DNA from: Symbiodinium natans
Lineage: Eukaryota > Sar > Dinophyceae > Suessiales > Symbiodiniaceae
DNA: 37,500 nucleotides
Assembly: GCA_905221605.1 (NCBI GenBank)
Contig: CAJNDS010002221.1
Location: 340,001-377,500 of the forward strand
Direction: 5' to 3'
Part shown: positions 8,338 through 18,600 of the stretch, piece by piece
How positions within the stretch are numbered: the stretch's first letter is position 1
How the letters are laid out: each line of letters starts with the position of its first letter
Notes under the pieces: model-generated
Seen by the model: only the letters and a program-made list of their open reading frames with translations
The model's database searches: none
Told to the model about the DNA's origin: nothing
Translations under genes and position numbers: made by a program

Positions 8338-8489
8338 ATCCTAAACCCTAAACCCTAAACCCTAAACCCTGAACCCTAATGAACCAAGCCAGTTGCGTTA
8401 ACTTACAATCTGGTGTCGATACTGTGCAAGCAAAGCTCAAGACTCAAGATTCACAGCGCGGCTGCCTGCGCATGTGTCCAGTAGCTGGG

Positions 8490-9366
8490 AGGTTTAGGGT
8501 TTAGGGTTTAGGGTTTAGGGTTTAGGGTTTCATCAGTTCCCAGCATATGGGTGGTTGCGTGCTACTATACACAGTACATACGTGGCGCTTGTAAAGACAT
8601 AGCTCACATTGTGTTTGCTTGGTGTTTAACGTGTGTAGGTAGTGCTTACATCGTCTTCCCATGCCGGGCAACTTACATTGTCACAAATACACGACACCCC
8701 CTTAGGTGCTCCCTGCAGCCTTCCTTGATGTATGGGGCCCATACACCATCTAAACCTTATAACCCCAACAAGATGTTCCTAAACCCTGTAGCCCGCATAG
8801 CCCTGCAGACCTTGTTAGCCATCTAAGTTTCCCTAAATCCTAAACCCTAAACCCTAAACCCTAAACCCAAAACCCAAATTCCCAAACCCTAAATAAGTCC
8901 TAAAGGTCCCTAAGCGCTGCACCCTAAAGAGTCGAGGCCTCTTGGGCTGTTCGACGTTGGACGGTCCTAAACCCCACACCCGGAAGTCCCAAAACTTCCC
9001 CTGTAGTCCCGAAGCCCTTTCTGGGCCCTCAAACTTAAACCCTGAACCCTAAACCCTAGTCCTAAACTTTTGGGCCTTAGGGTTTACGAACAAGCCCCTG
9101 AAGCCTGTTCTGAATCCTAACACCCGAAGTGCCAGGCAAAAGCTGCCGCACGCAAGCGCAGGAAGTGAGCTAGCCCGCACACCTCCAAGGCGTTTCGGGT
9201 TCAGGTTCAAGATTTAAGGCTTTAGGGTTAAGGGTGCAAGGTTTATAGGGTTCCTATAGGAACACCCTAAAACCCCAAACCCCTAAACCCTAAATCCTGA
9301 ACCTTACACCCTTAGCAGACCTCCTCACGCAGACTGCCAGCCTTTAGGCTGCCTTCACCCCTTCCG
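8490..9366. other. Short telomeric runs and unique islands
   Basis: TTTAGGG at about 8491-8530, CCCTAAA at about 8838-8870 and scattered decayed units from 8990 to 9300. The frame 8551-8826 (plus, 91 codons) is Cys/Tyr-rich with no recognisable domain and ends near telomeric sequence. The hairpin AGGGTTCCTATAGGAACACCCT lies at about 9247-9268. No gene can be supported. Confidence 0.5.
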
Positions 9367-9392
9367 CCCCCCCCCCCCCCCCCCCCCCCCCC
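9367..9392. repeat. Poly-C homopolymer, 26 bases
   Basis: An uninterrupted C run immediately before CCCTAAA units. Other homopolymer tracts in the window also sit at the edge of telomeric sequence. Confidence 0.97.
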
Positions 9393-9954
9393 AAACCCTA
9401 AACCCTAAACCCCAAAAAAAGGAAGGCACATGGACACTGTTATGGGTAATTCGTCTAAGGGTAGCTGCAGGGTCCCTGAATATGGTCCCATACCTTCACT
9501 AAAGGGTTCTGAAGCATGGGCCCTTCGGAATTTCAGTCTCTACGCAGGGCTTCAGTGGGTCAACATCTCAGAAACCGCCAGCGGAAGTGCTGCCGGCGCG
9601 CGGGTTGTGGACTCTTCTGAATTGCGGGTTATCGCCAGCGTAGCCCGCCGCTGTAAGTTGTCCACCCCTGTACCCAAAACCCCTCAAAGCCCTGAACCAC
9701 CCAAACCTCAAACCTGAACCCAGACCCTACAAGCGCAACACCCCTAAAATCCTTAAAGCCCCCAAAACCCCGAAAGTCCATGAACCACCCCAAACCCTAA
9801 ACCCTAAACCTCTAAATTCCTAAACCCCTAAAACCCCTGAACCACCCTAGGCCCCAAACCCTAAGCCCTAAACCCTAAACCCCAAAAACCCCCGAACCAA
9901 ACCCCAAGGCCCGGGAGCTTCAGTCTGAACCCCTGAGGCCGTCAATTCCCCTCG
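9393..9954. other. Unknown frame followed by decayed CCCTAAA/CCCCAAA
   Basis: The frame 9430-9717 (plus, 95 codons) covers an island of balanced composition at 9430-9680, but I recognise no domain. Its last codons are telomere-derived (PKTPQSPEPPKPQT). From about 9680 to 9910 the sequence is degenerate CCCTAAA/CCCCAAA. Confidence 0.35.
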
Positions 9955-10118
9955 CTGGTTCTTCGTCGGGAATGCAGGATTGATATATATGTAGGGTATA
10001 TATTTATAGTGTAGGGTACCCTACAGAATCCCCTTAAAGGGTGTATATATATATATATATATTATACATATGGGGGATATAGGGCACCTCATTCCCCCAT
10101 TCCCTACCAGGTAGCCAG
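9955..10118 (+). mobile_element. Family G TIR element
   Basis: A 164-bp element with ends CTGGTTCTTCGTCGGGAATG and, read from the right, CTGGCTACCTGGTAGGGAATG. The interior contains (AT)n at about 10043-10065. The ends and layout match the shorter element at 34102-34198. No coding capacity or clear target duplication was seen. Confidence 0.65.
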
Positions 10119-10199
10119 TGAGCCCCTGCTGGGCCCGTGTGGTTTTGCCCACTCTGGCCGACTGCCTCTGGAGAAAGATGTCAGTTTCGACTCGGCTCA

Positions 10200-10398
10200 G
10201 GGCTTAGTTTAGGTTTTAGGGTTTAGGGTTTAGGGTGTGGGGTTTAGGGCTCAGGGCTTTGGGCTTATGGGGCGTAGGGCTTAGGGCTTTTGGGGTTTTC
10301 GGTGTAGGGTTTAGGGCTCAGGGCTCGTAGGCTGGGCTTCGGGCGTATAGGGCTCAGGGTTTAGGGTTCATAAGGTTTAGGGTTTAGGGTGTAGGGTC
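10200..10398 (+). repeat. Strongly decayed TTTAGGG sequence
   Basis: Mostly single-base and indel variants (TTTAGGGC, TCAGGG, TTATGGGG, TTCGGGC) with a few perfect units. It looks like an old tract. Confidence 0.8.
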
Positions 10399-11064
10399 TT
10401 GTGCGACCTTTCCCTGGCAGAATGCAGGAGACGTCTGCAAAGGTTGGTCGAGCAGACTACTTGCTCAGGGGTAAAATCCGGGCCACGAGCAGCGACGGAT
10501 TGGCGTTGTGTCTCCGCGCCCCTATACGGGCGCAGGCCGCGATCGTCACGGGCTATATCGTCTCCTCCCCGACACAGCGCAAGCCGATGGACAGACCGGC
10601 GAGTATCGTTGCTGCACGGTGCACCGCCGAAGCTGGCACCGGATCGTCGGTTTCGTTTCGCACTTTGCTCAACGCTCGTCCCTTGAAGGGTCTTGGAAGC
10701 TCCTTTGTCTTGCTGTGGCAAGTAGGGTTAGCAAGTTGGGTTACGGGGATTATTCAAGGGTCTCTATAGAGGATACCAAGTAATCAGACTTGCCAAGTCA
10801 AAAGGGCTTCCAAGAAGGGTTGCACCCTCTACGGGCCATGACTTGTTCTCGAAGCCTGCACGCTTTGTGGCCGATGATCGTGCTCTCGCCAAGGCGCCGG
10901 CATGGACACGCACGTCTTCCTCGAAACTGTCATCGCTTTTGGACGTCGCTGCTCGCGGCATGCGAAGGTGTCGTCACTTTTGGCTCATGGGTCTCTCACT
11001 GTTTGGGGTCCACACTGGCATAGTCTATCATCATAGCCACCACCATCAAGTTACGTCGCCCTAG
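10399..11064. other. Long tract-free island, no assignable gene
   Basis: About 670 bp of GC-rich ordinary sequence with overlapping frames on both strands (for example 10401-10769 plus, 122 codons; 10377-10721 minus, 114 codons). None shows a domain I recognise. The coexistence of several similar-length overlapping frames is what GC-rich non-coding DNA gives. It could hold a cellular exon or an old transposon remnant. Confidence 0.35.
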
Positions 11065-11520
11065 GTCCTGACAATTCCTCAACCCTCTACCCTAAGCTCG
11101 TACCTACCCTGAACTGCTCAACCCTGAGCCTTGCTTTAACACCTGAGAGCCTCATTAAACCGCAGAGCTCTTCGACCCAAAAACCCCTCAACCCTTACCT
11201 TACAAACCCTGAACTCGTGAACATAAGGTCCGAATGTCTTCATATAGGCAATAAAAGTACTTCCTCTATACTACTATACGGACGTTGTGGCCCAAGCCAT
11301 ATAATACTGTGGTACTTGAACCCTTACCCTTCATTTAGTTTTTTCATTAATTGTACAAAGAATATATACATAGTTACATGTATATATTAATATAAAGGAT
11401 GTATGATGCATGCTGTCATTCATGTATTACTCATACTTATGCTCATCACTGGATCAAACGTATCAAGAAATACAGCAATGAATAACACACATGAGCCTAA
11501 ACCCTAAACCCGAAACCTTA
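11065..11520. other. AT-rich island without genes
   Basis: Degenerate CCCTAAA-like sequence at about 11080-11220 leads into an AT-rich stretch (about 11330-11410, with ATATATACATAG-type runs). No open frame of note. Confidence 0.5.
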
Positions 11521-11535
11521 CACCGTAAACTCTAG

Positions 11536-11632
11536 ACCCTAAACCCTAAACCCTAAACCCTAAACCCTAAACCCTAAACCCTAAACCCTAAACCCTAAAC
11601 CCTAAACCCTAAACCCTAAACCCTAAACCCTA
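11536..11632 (-). repeat. CCCTAAA tract
   Basis: About fourteen units, essentially perfect. Confidence 0.96.
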
Positions 11633-11736
11633 GTATTTTTGCGGTAATCATATGGACCCTTGGTGCTTCACCAGCTCTACACTCCCCAGTAAGCCCTTCC
11701 AAGAGGACCCAAGTGCATTTGTGTTTGTGGCTTTTT

Positions 11737-11808
11737 AGGGTTTAGGGTTTAGGGTTTAGGGTTTAGGGTTTAGGGTTTAGGGTTTAGGGTTTAGGGTTTG
11801 GGGTTCAG
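11737..11808 (+). repeat. TTTAGGG tract
   Basis: About ten perfect units, in inverted orientation to the tract 100 bp upstream. Confidence 0.96.
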
Positions 11809-12336
11809 GCTCCTTACCCCCACCATTCCTACCCCCAACCCCCGGCACCACCTCTCCTGAAATGCGATGTATAACACCTAGTGTGTGTGGTTTAGGAGTT
11901 GAGGTCTGGATTTAGCGATTTCGTTGTAGCGATCCCTGGTTCCGCAGCATCACGGGTCATGCCAGCAGCGTCCCCATGAGCCCTGCACCCGATACCTGCC
12001 ACTTGTCTCAGCCTCTAGCCTTAGACCCGAAACTTCGAACTCCTGAAGCACCCAGGGCCCTAGGGTTTAGGGTATAGGTTTTAGGGTTTATGGTTTAGGG
12101 TTTAGTGGTAGAACATCTTCCCGCGAATAGGGTACACGGTACTTGGGTGAGGAGCAGGTTAACAAAACAGCCCCAAAGCACCAAGCCCTAAGCCGCCTAA
12201 GCCTAAGCACCCTAAAAGACAAGCTGAACGAGCACTGTGGCACGACAGCTAGCCATGAGCGGCGAAGCGGAAGGAGGAGGCAGCATTTCGGACAGAAAGC
12301 TCACAAAGCATATTGGTGTTAGGGTTTAAGGTTTAG
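11809..12336. other. Unique islands with scattered decayed units
   Basis: Decayed TTTAGGG at about 12058-12106 and short CCCTAAG-like units at about 12180-12215. No gene recognised. Confidence 0.5.
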
Positions 12337-12762
12337 GGTATAGGGTTTAGGGTTTAGGGTTTAGGGTTTAGGGTTTAGGGGGGCTCAGGGTCTAAGCTTG
12401 CACCCTCAATGCCCACCCTTATTCACTCTTGTGTTCTGGGTTAGCTCTAGTACAGTACCCCAAGCAGGCACTATAAGCCCTAAACCCTGATTAAATCCTA
12501 AATGCACAATTCTAAACCCCAAGCCCTACATCCTGAGCCCCAAAATCCTCGTTGAAGCTCTCTACCCCGGACCGAGGGACGCCTAAGCCCTTAAAGGGGT
12601 TTAAGGTTCGGGTTTCAGGGTTTGAGGCCTCTCAGTCCCTTGGAGCCCTAAATTCTTAAGCAGCCTCTGTTTAGGGTTCAGGGTTGAGGGTTGAGGGTTG
12701 AGGGTTCAGGGTTCAGGGTTTAGGGTTTAGGGTTTAGGGTTTAGGGTTTAGGGTTTAGGGTG
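12337..12762 (+). repeat. TTTAGGG tracts including a TTGAGGG sub-array
   Basis: TTTAGGG at about 12337-12380 and about 12716-12762. The latter is preceded by TTGAGGG repeated three times and TTCAGGG units at about 12677-12715. The unique/decayed island 12381-12665 carries no recognisable gene. Confidence 0.88.
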
Positions 12763-13139
12763 AATCCCACAATCCCATAAGCCCGAAAGCCCTCAACCCC
12801 AACCCGCAAATCCATCATTCCAGATTGGGGTCACAGTCACAGGCTTACCCTAAGCTTTGATGCGGACTCTTTCGTTTAGAGCCTTGTTGGCCCTGAAAGG
12901 CTGCAATCGGACTCCTGTCTGTAGGGTTTTTGGGATACTTTTTTAGGTTGTTCCTTGCGCGGCCCAAAAATGCAGGTACGTGCGGACCGATGTATCCGCT
13001 AAACCTCCAGTTGTATCAATCCAAGCACTGTATGGACATCCCTCTGACACTATGGCTATTCTATGCGTCAGGGGCCATATGGCAACGTGGAACCCCCACA
13101 ACGGACTGCAATGTAGAGGACTGCCCATCAAATCCCGCA
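12763..13139. other. Island with opposed unknown frames
   Basis: Two frames overlap, 12930-13154 plus and 12943-13140 minus. The minus frame contains SAWIDTTGGLADTSVRTY, a fairly protein-like string, but I cannot name a family. No splice or start evidence decides between the strands. Confidence 0.3.
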
Positions 13140-13358
13140 AACCTTAAACCCTAAAGCCTTAAATCGTAAACCCCTGAACTCCAACCCCTCATCAAGCCCG
13201 AAACCCCATAATTACACCCTTAAAACGCTTAAACCCTGAACCCCTAAACTCAACAACCCTAAACCCTAAGCCTAAGCCCTCAACCCTAAACCCTAAGCCC
13301 TAAAAGAACCCTGAACCCTTAACCCTAAACCCCAAACCCTAAACCCTAAACCGTAAAC
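13140..13358 (-). repeat. Degenerate CCCTAAA stretch
   Basis: A mixture of CCCTAAA, CCCTTAAA, CCCTGAA and CCCTAAG units, clearest at about 13255-13358. Confidence 0.88.
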
Positions 13359-13466
13359 CAGAGCCAACAAAGCCGAGAGCTTAGGAGGAGGCCGGAGGCG
13401 GCGGAGGCGGAGTAACTCCGGCGGGCGTCACCACAAGCACCGGCCGGCAGACCCAGAAACTCGAGG

Positions 13467-13630
13467 GCTTATAGGGTTTAGGGTTTAGGGTTTGGGGTTT
13501 GGGGTTTAGGGCTTAGGTCTTAGGGCTTATACGGTTCAGGGTTTGGGGTTTGGGGTTTGGGGTTTAGGGCTTATAGGGTTCAGGGTTCAGGATTTAGGGC
13601 TTGTACGGTTCAGGGTTTAGGGTTTGGAGT
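13467..13630 (+). repeat. TTTAGGG/TTTGGGG mixed array
   Basis: Contains TTTGGGG sub-arrays (about 13490-13510 and 13542-13565) and a repeated longer motif around TTAGGGCTTATAGGGTTCAGGG and ...TACGGTTCAGGG (three versions), suggesting local duplication. Confidence 0.88.
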
Positions 13631-14384
13631 TCAAGGAGGGTTGTAGAGCTAGGGCTTTGGGTTTACATATTACCGATAGCATAGCGTTGAGGGGTAGACG
13701 AAGTTAGACTTCAGGGTTTTGGTTTGCTGGAGGGGGGGGGGAGGGGGGGGCAGTTTGTTTTTGTTTTTTCGGCGTCACGGGTTCTTGAGGTTTCACACCC
13801 AGAAACCCTAAACCCTAAACCCTAAACCCTGAATGCACTTGAGGCCCCCGAATGGGGTGGAAAGCTACAAGGTTTTGGGATCCAACTACGCAGCCAAGCC
13901 TCTAGCCAGTCAAGCACGCAGAAACTGTCATGGGTTTAGGGTTTAGGGTTTGGGGTGTAGGGTGTAGGGTTTAGGGTTTAGGGTTTAGGGTTTAGGGTTT
14001 TGAATTTAGGGCCCAATGCTTAAACCCACATCACAGCGTTTAGGCTTTAGGGTTTGGGGTTTAGGTGGGGTCTCGAGATTTTTAATGCCCCTTGCTGATC
14101 TCGATAGCTTGATAGCTTCCCAAGTGGGTGGGGATCGGGCCCCCATATGAGAGTTTCCCTAAACTTCTACGTGTTCCTGTTGCAAGGGTTCTAGTACTTA
14201 TCCTTTTCTTTTTTTGGTGGGGGGGACGGGGGCATAGAGCGGGCACACCCTATTTGGGGAAGCGCGCGTTTCTTCAGGCAACTAAGCGCCAATCCTTGGC
14301 ACCCGGGATGCCGCCGAACCGCCGTGACCGTGGTGTTGAGTGTTGGGCCGCTTGTGGCCTCTATGGGGCTTAAGATAAGACCTA
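13631..14384. other. G-rich run, telomeric runs and unknown frame
   Basis: A poly-G stretch at about 13731-13750, CCCTAAA at about 13804-13830 and TTTAGGG at about 13932-14000. The frame 14128-14373 (plus) spans unique sequence with no recognised domain. Confidence 0.45.
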
Positions 14385-14575
14385 GACCCTAAACCCTAAA
14401 CCCTAAACCCTAAACTCTAAACCCTAAACCCTAAACCCCAAACGGCTTTTGATGAGGGGTCAGGGTCTTTTGAGATACCGAGCTCACCAGACTCCATGCT
14501 GCGAGGCGGAAAGAGCCGCGCGACAGTGGAGAGGAGCCTCTAGGGTTTAGGGTTTAGGGTTTAGGGTTTAGGGTG
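14385..14575. repeat. Opposed CCCTAAA and TTTAGGG tracts
   Basis: CCCTAAA at about 14385-14442 and TTTAGGG at about 14541-14575 enclose a 100-bp unique island. Confidence 0.92.
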
Positions 14576-14980
14576 CCAATTCATTTCGGCGTTGCCGCTT
14601 GAAGCCCTAAACCCTGAACCCCAAGCACTCCTGCGGTTTAGGGCTCTTATGAGGGGGTGGTTCAAGAGGGCAGGTACCATAGAGGGAATCTTCGGAACAG
14701 AGGGGCCATTGATAGTGGCAATGCTCATGCTATCAATGCCTTATGCTCTTCATGGCTTTCGCTTGTCATCTGTAACCCAGCGTGTACCTTGACGATCTTC
14801 TAGGGGCCAGGGACTTGGGTTGATATACCCCAAGGCCTCAGCGCGCGAAACCCGAATACAGCCCATCATTCTAAACCCGCAACCGTCGTCTTTAGACTAG
14901 TTATACCGTTAGAGACCCCAAGATGCAAATTAAAGCCGCGGGCTTGCATATACACCGTTGCATGTATATATATTATATGC
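14576..14980. other. Unique island, no gene recognised
   Basis: The frame 14592-14792 (plus, 66 codons) begins in degenerate telomeric sequence and has no domain I recognise. The remainder is ordinary sequence that becomes AT-rich toward the microsatellite at 14981. Confidence 0.4.
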
Positions 14981-15056
14981 ATATTGATATTGATATTGAT
15001 ATTGATATTGATATTGATATTGATATTGATATTGATATTGATATTGATATTGATCT
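14981..15056. repeat. (ATTGAT)n microsatellite
   Basis: About twelve perfect copies of the six-base unit ATTGAT, flanked on both sides by AT-rich dinucleotide runs. Unrelated to the telomeric unit. Confidence 0.97.
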
Positions 15057-15468
15057 ATATATATATACATATACACAGCGTTTTGTCGGGCAGTAAAGGC
15101 TGCTGTAGATTTTGGTGACTTTGCTACAGGTTCTAAATCGAGCTTTCGGAGTTCGCTACCCTACATCGTCCCTCAAAGGCGTGTATAGGAGGGCCTAACC
15201 CAAACCCGAAACGCCCCAGGAAAACCAAGCGAGTTGTTGCATTTCAGAGCACTGGTGTTTCAGGCGTTCGTCAGCGCTCATTACAGTGGATCTTGCATTG
15301 GCACCTAAAATAAGCCACCATGCTCAAGGAGACCATCCAAGCTATATAGCAGCTTCATTATAATGGTACCTTGAGTTCCTCAAAACCCTAAACCCACTAA
15401 ACCCTAAACCCCAAACCCTGCAGCAATCCTGCCGCGGGGCCCCTAATTCGGTCCCGGGGGCTCCTCCC
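15057..15468. other. Unique island without genes
   Basis: Ordinary sequence with a short CCCTAAA-like run at about 15383-15418. No frame or motif recognised. Confidence 0.45.
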
Positions 15469-15534
15469 CTAAACCCTAAACCCTAAACCCTAAACCCTAA
15501 ACCCTAAACCCTAAACCCTAAACCCTAAACCCCA
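15469..15534 (-). repeat. CCCTAAA tract
   Basis: About nine perfect units. Short TTTAGGG runs of opposite orientation follow at about 15593-15616 and 15647-15705. Confidence 0.95.
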
Positions 15535-15818
15535 AGATACCAGGCCCTTCCTCCTCAGCCAGGGGCCCAGGGACATGGCGCCGGGCATTCCAAGGTTTAG
15601 GGTTTAGGGTTTAGGTTGTTTTGCTTCCACAGCCGAACATATTCTGGGGTTTAGGGTTTAGGTTTTAGGGTTTACAGTAGGGTTTAGGGTTTGGGGTTTA
15701 GGGTAACTAAGTATCCGTGGTTCAAACTAAGCCGCGCAACTGCCGGAACACCCTCAATTTAAAGCGCCCGAAACCCTAAACCGCAGAAGGCCGCCTCCAT
15801 CGGAAGACCTTTCACTAA

Positions 15819-15928
15819 GGGGTCGAAAGGAGGGGGGCCCCTAAATATCCCTAAACCCTAAACCCTAAACCCTAAATATCCCGTAACAAGACCCTCAGGT
15901 CCCTGATAAGGGTTCCTCCTTCAGACCC
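15819..15928 (+). mobile_element. Family F TIR element with telomeric insert
   Basis: Ends GGGGTCGAAAGGAGGG and, read from the right, GGGTCTGAAGGAGGAACCC. Inside, an 18-base TAAACCCTAAACCCTAAA run (15852-15869) is bracketed by two exact copies of CCCTAAATATCCC (15839-15851 and 15870-15882). The bracket could be an insertion duplication or a slippage product, since its first half is itself CCCTAAA. Confidence 0.65.
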
Positions 15929-15971
15929 TTGATGTCATGATGGTTTGACCGAAGCGTTGCAGTTCTCAATA

Positions 15972-16020
15972 AACCCTAAACCCTAAACCCTAAACCCTAA
16001 ACCCTAAACCCTAAACCCTG
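15972..16020 (-). repeat. CCCTAAA tract
   Basis: About seven perfect units between unique islands. Confidence 0.95.
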
Positions 16021-16259
16021 TACGCCTTCGTCATGTCTCACCCTCACAAGATCTTGGTAGTTCGGCTCACGAAGTTCCTGAGCCTGCCTTGGGGTTTTAG
16101 GGGTTAGAGTTTCGGGGCCCTAAACCCTAAACCCTAGACCCGAAACCCTAAACTACAGGAGTTCTCGGGTTTAGGGGATAGGGGTTAAGGTTTTTCGGGT
16201 TACAGGGTTTAGGGCTGTTAGGGTTTGGGGGCTCGGGCTTCGCGCCGTTTAATGTTTAA

Positions 16260-16437
16260 GGGGTATAAGGAGGGACCCCTTGATCCTATTCCCCCCAAAA
16301 ACCCATATATATATAACCCGGACCCCTATATATATATATATATACGTACATATATCATATATATATATATACGATGTAGTCCCTATGTACCTAAGTAACC
16401 CCTAAGGTCCTTGGTAAGGGTCCCTCTTTTTATTCCC
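16260..16437 (+). mobile_element. Family F TIR element, long copy with AT core
   Basis: Ends TTTAAGGGGTATAAGGAGGG and, from the right, TTCAAGGGAATAAAAAGAGGG form an imperfect inverted repeat that continues into GACCC. The centre (about 16305-16372) is an AT dinucleotide expansion. No protein is encoded. Confidence 0.65.
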
Positions 16438-16795
16438 TTGAAATGTTGTTGGGCGGTCTTCCTGGGTTGTCAGCACAGTGCACAAAGGCGTCCTAACGAA
16501 CCTAAACCCCCGAAAGCAGATAAGCCCAAAAAACATACACGGTTTAGGGGTTTAGGGTTTGGGCCTATAGGTTTTGGCCTTTGAGGGACACCGTCTGAAG
16601 GACATGTTCACCCTAAGCCCATTTTGGCGTGACACTGTACTCTTAAGGTTAAGGGAGGAGCGAACTCTGGTATAGTAGTGGTATCTGAGCAAACCCCTCC
16701 GACGTCTAGTAAGCCCTGAAAACCCTGAACCTTAAACCCTAGACCGAAACCCCCTCCCTCCCCTCCACCCTCCCTCCCCTCCCCCCTCCCTCCCA
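16438..16795. other. Unique island and CT-rich tract
   Basis: Unique sequence to about 16745, then a C/CT-rich stretch (about 16746-16794) made of CCCTCC and CCTCCC blocks. It directly precedes the transposase-like pseudogene, and a second C-rich stretch follows that pseudogene at about 17194-17255. Confidence 0.55.
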
Positions 16796-17195
16796 GAACA
16801 CACAACGTTGGCCACTGGCGAGTTCTTTCAGGAAGCTTTGAAGCACATCCGGAATCGTGCTACTTTGAAACATGTTTCAGCGTGACACGATTGTGGAGGC
16901 CATTTCAGAAGTTACAACCACGTCGCTTGTTTGATTCGCAACATCTTCATGCAGCACCAGTGCGGCCTGCAGGTATACTTCTTCTCTAAAAAACACGGAA
17001 AAGGACTCGTCGACACGATTTTTGCTCACGTGCAGAAGTGGATTGAGAGCTACCTCAAGCACGGTCAGACAGACAGATCTCCTCGCTGCCCGAGCTGCTT
17101 GCGGTGTGCAAAGATGGGGCACGTCGGGACAGCGCTAAAGATCCAGAAGGTGTACAGTGGATAGTGGAGCAGTTCGAGCGGCAGCAGAAACCGCC
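16796..17195 (+). pseudogene. Transposase-like pseudogene fragment
   Basis: One reading frame runs from about 16796 through TGA at 16883-16885 and on to TAG at 17162. Just after the stop it reads HDCGGHFRSYNHV, and about 25 residues later FFSKKHGKGLVDTIFAHVQ. This layout (D-x-G-x-H-F-R-S, then F-F-x-x-K-H-G-K-x-x-x-D-x-x-F) resembles the C-terminal part of DDE-type transposase-like proteins common in algae and dinoflagellates. It is recalled by motif shape and not searched. From about 17077 the plausible continuation moves to another frame, LPELLAVCKDGARRDSAKD then WIVEQFE, ending at the C-rich tract. One stop and one frameshift mark it as dead. No upstream catalytic domain, TIRs or target duplication were found. 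It could instead be an unrelated cellular gene fragment. Confidence 0.5.
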
Positions 17196-17858
17196 CTCCC
17201 CCCCCCCCCGCCCCCCCGCCCACCCCCCTACCCTCCCCTGCCCTCCCCCTCTCCTCGACCAGCCCACAGCTCTCTCCTCTTGCAAGGTTCCAGCGGCCAC
17301 CCTTCGAGGAGCACTGGCATCTCGCCGTCTCGTTTGGGGAGAGTTTTGAGGTTTGGGGTCCAGGGCTTAGGTTTAGGGTTGTGAGGGTTTGGGGGTTCGG
17401 GGTTTATCATCCCTAATCCCTAAGCCCTGCCCCAAACAGTTTACGCTGAAACCCAACCCCGCATAGGAGATTCTGGATACTTGCTTTCTTTGCAGGAAAT
17501 GGACCCTATCAGCCCTACCAATCCTAAACCCTACCAACCCCAAAGCCCGATCAATCCTTAACCTCTAAACCCCTAAAAACGCTACTACCTATAAGGCCCC
17601 AAAAAAACCTAACCGCTAAACCCCTAAGAACCCTATAACAAAAAACCTATTCAATCCGATGAAACCCTATCAAACCCTATAAAACCCTCTACGAACCCCT
17701 ACAAACGATATCGAACCCGTATAGAACCCTTTTTATACCCCTGCTGTACCCTATAAACCCCCAGGGGCCCAAACTTCAGGACCAAGGGACCATACTAAGG
17801 GACACGGAACTTCCCTTTGGTGAACCCTAAACCCTATCAGGGCCCTGGGGGTGGCCCT
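17196..17858. other. C-rich tract and unique/degenerate island
   Basis: Polypyrimidine CCC/CCCGCCC at about 17194-17255. Pro-rich frames crossing it (17104-17349, 17157-17384) are low-complexity products beyond the pseudogene end. The stretch 17500-17760 consists of CCCTA(T/C)-type units drifting away from the telomeric motif. Confidence 0.5.
17761..17816 (+). mobile_element. Partial family E element (right half)
   Basis: GGGGCCCAAACTTCAGGACC and AGGGACCATACTAAGGGACACGG resemble the right half of 27518-27636. The left terminal repeat is absent, and degenerate telomeric sequence lies on both sides. Confidence 0.4.
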
Positions 17859-18116
17859 AAACCCTAAACCCTAAACCCTAAACCCTAAACCCTAAACCCT
17901 AAACCCTACACCCTAAACTGGCCCTAAACCCTAAACCCTAAACCGACGCGGGCATCCCCTAAACCCTAAACCCTAAACCCTAAACCCTAAACTCTAAACC
18001 CTAAACCCTAAAACCTAAACCCTAAACCCTAAACCCTAAACCCTAAACCCTAAACCCTAAACCCTAAACCCTAAACCCTAAACCCTAACCCTAAACCCAA
18101 AGCCCTACACCCTAAA
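17859..18116 (-). repeat. Long CCCTAAA region with small interruptions
   Basis: One of the longest near-continuous telomeric regions. Pure CCCTAAA runs are interrupted by GGCCCTAAA junctions at about 17920-17930 and a short GC-rich insert at about 17944-17957. Confidence 0.95.
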
Positions 18117-18520
18117 AGGCAGCACGCCCCGCCACCTGTGGGTTGGCCACGCGCCCGGAACCTCCAAAACAGGTTTGCAGGGTTTATGCGGTTTTAGTTT
18201 TTGTTGGGGGTATGGGGCTTTAGGGTTTTTAGCACTTACAAGGTTTGGGTTTACATGGGGTGTATACAGTTTGTGGGATTTCTAGAGTTTTTTTGGGTTT
18301 ATAGGGCTTATAGGTTTTAGAGCGTCAAGGCTTAGCGCCAACAGGGCTTATCAGTTGGTGCTGGAGCTTCGGCGGGGCGTCTGAGGGTTTCCTTTTGGAT
18401 GGTCTGAGTTTCGGGGTTAGAGGTTAATGCCAGGATCTCGCATTTGAGGTTCGTTCTAGTTTGCAAGCTGAACACAGGAGCGAAGACAATCATCAATGGT
18501 CCCCTTGTCTCTGTACTCTA
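18117..18520. other. Island of decayed telomere-like and unique sequence
   Basis: Positions about 18175-18330 read like heavily decayed TTTAGGG (TTTGGGTTTA, TTTATAGGGCTTATAGG). The rest is unique. No gene. Confidence 0.5.
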
Positions 18521-18600
18521 AACCCTAGACCCCAAACCCTAAACCCTAAACCCCAAACCTAAGCCCTAAACCCCAAACCCTAAACCCTAAAATCCCTGAA
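18521..18600 (-). repeat. CCCTAAA/CCCCAAA tract
   Basis: Alternating CCCTAAA and CCCCAAA units. Confidence 0.9.

Noticed and set aside
10977-10992. CTTTTGGCTCATGG resembling the dinoflagellate spliced-leader end
   Set aside because: Only about ten matching bases, TTTTGGCTCA, without the CCGTAGCCA start. Chance is sufficient.
17157-17410. Pro-rich and Gly-rich frames across the C tract
   Set aside because: Low-complexity composition. Only the part before about 17195 in the 17104 frame continues the transposase-like relic.
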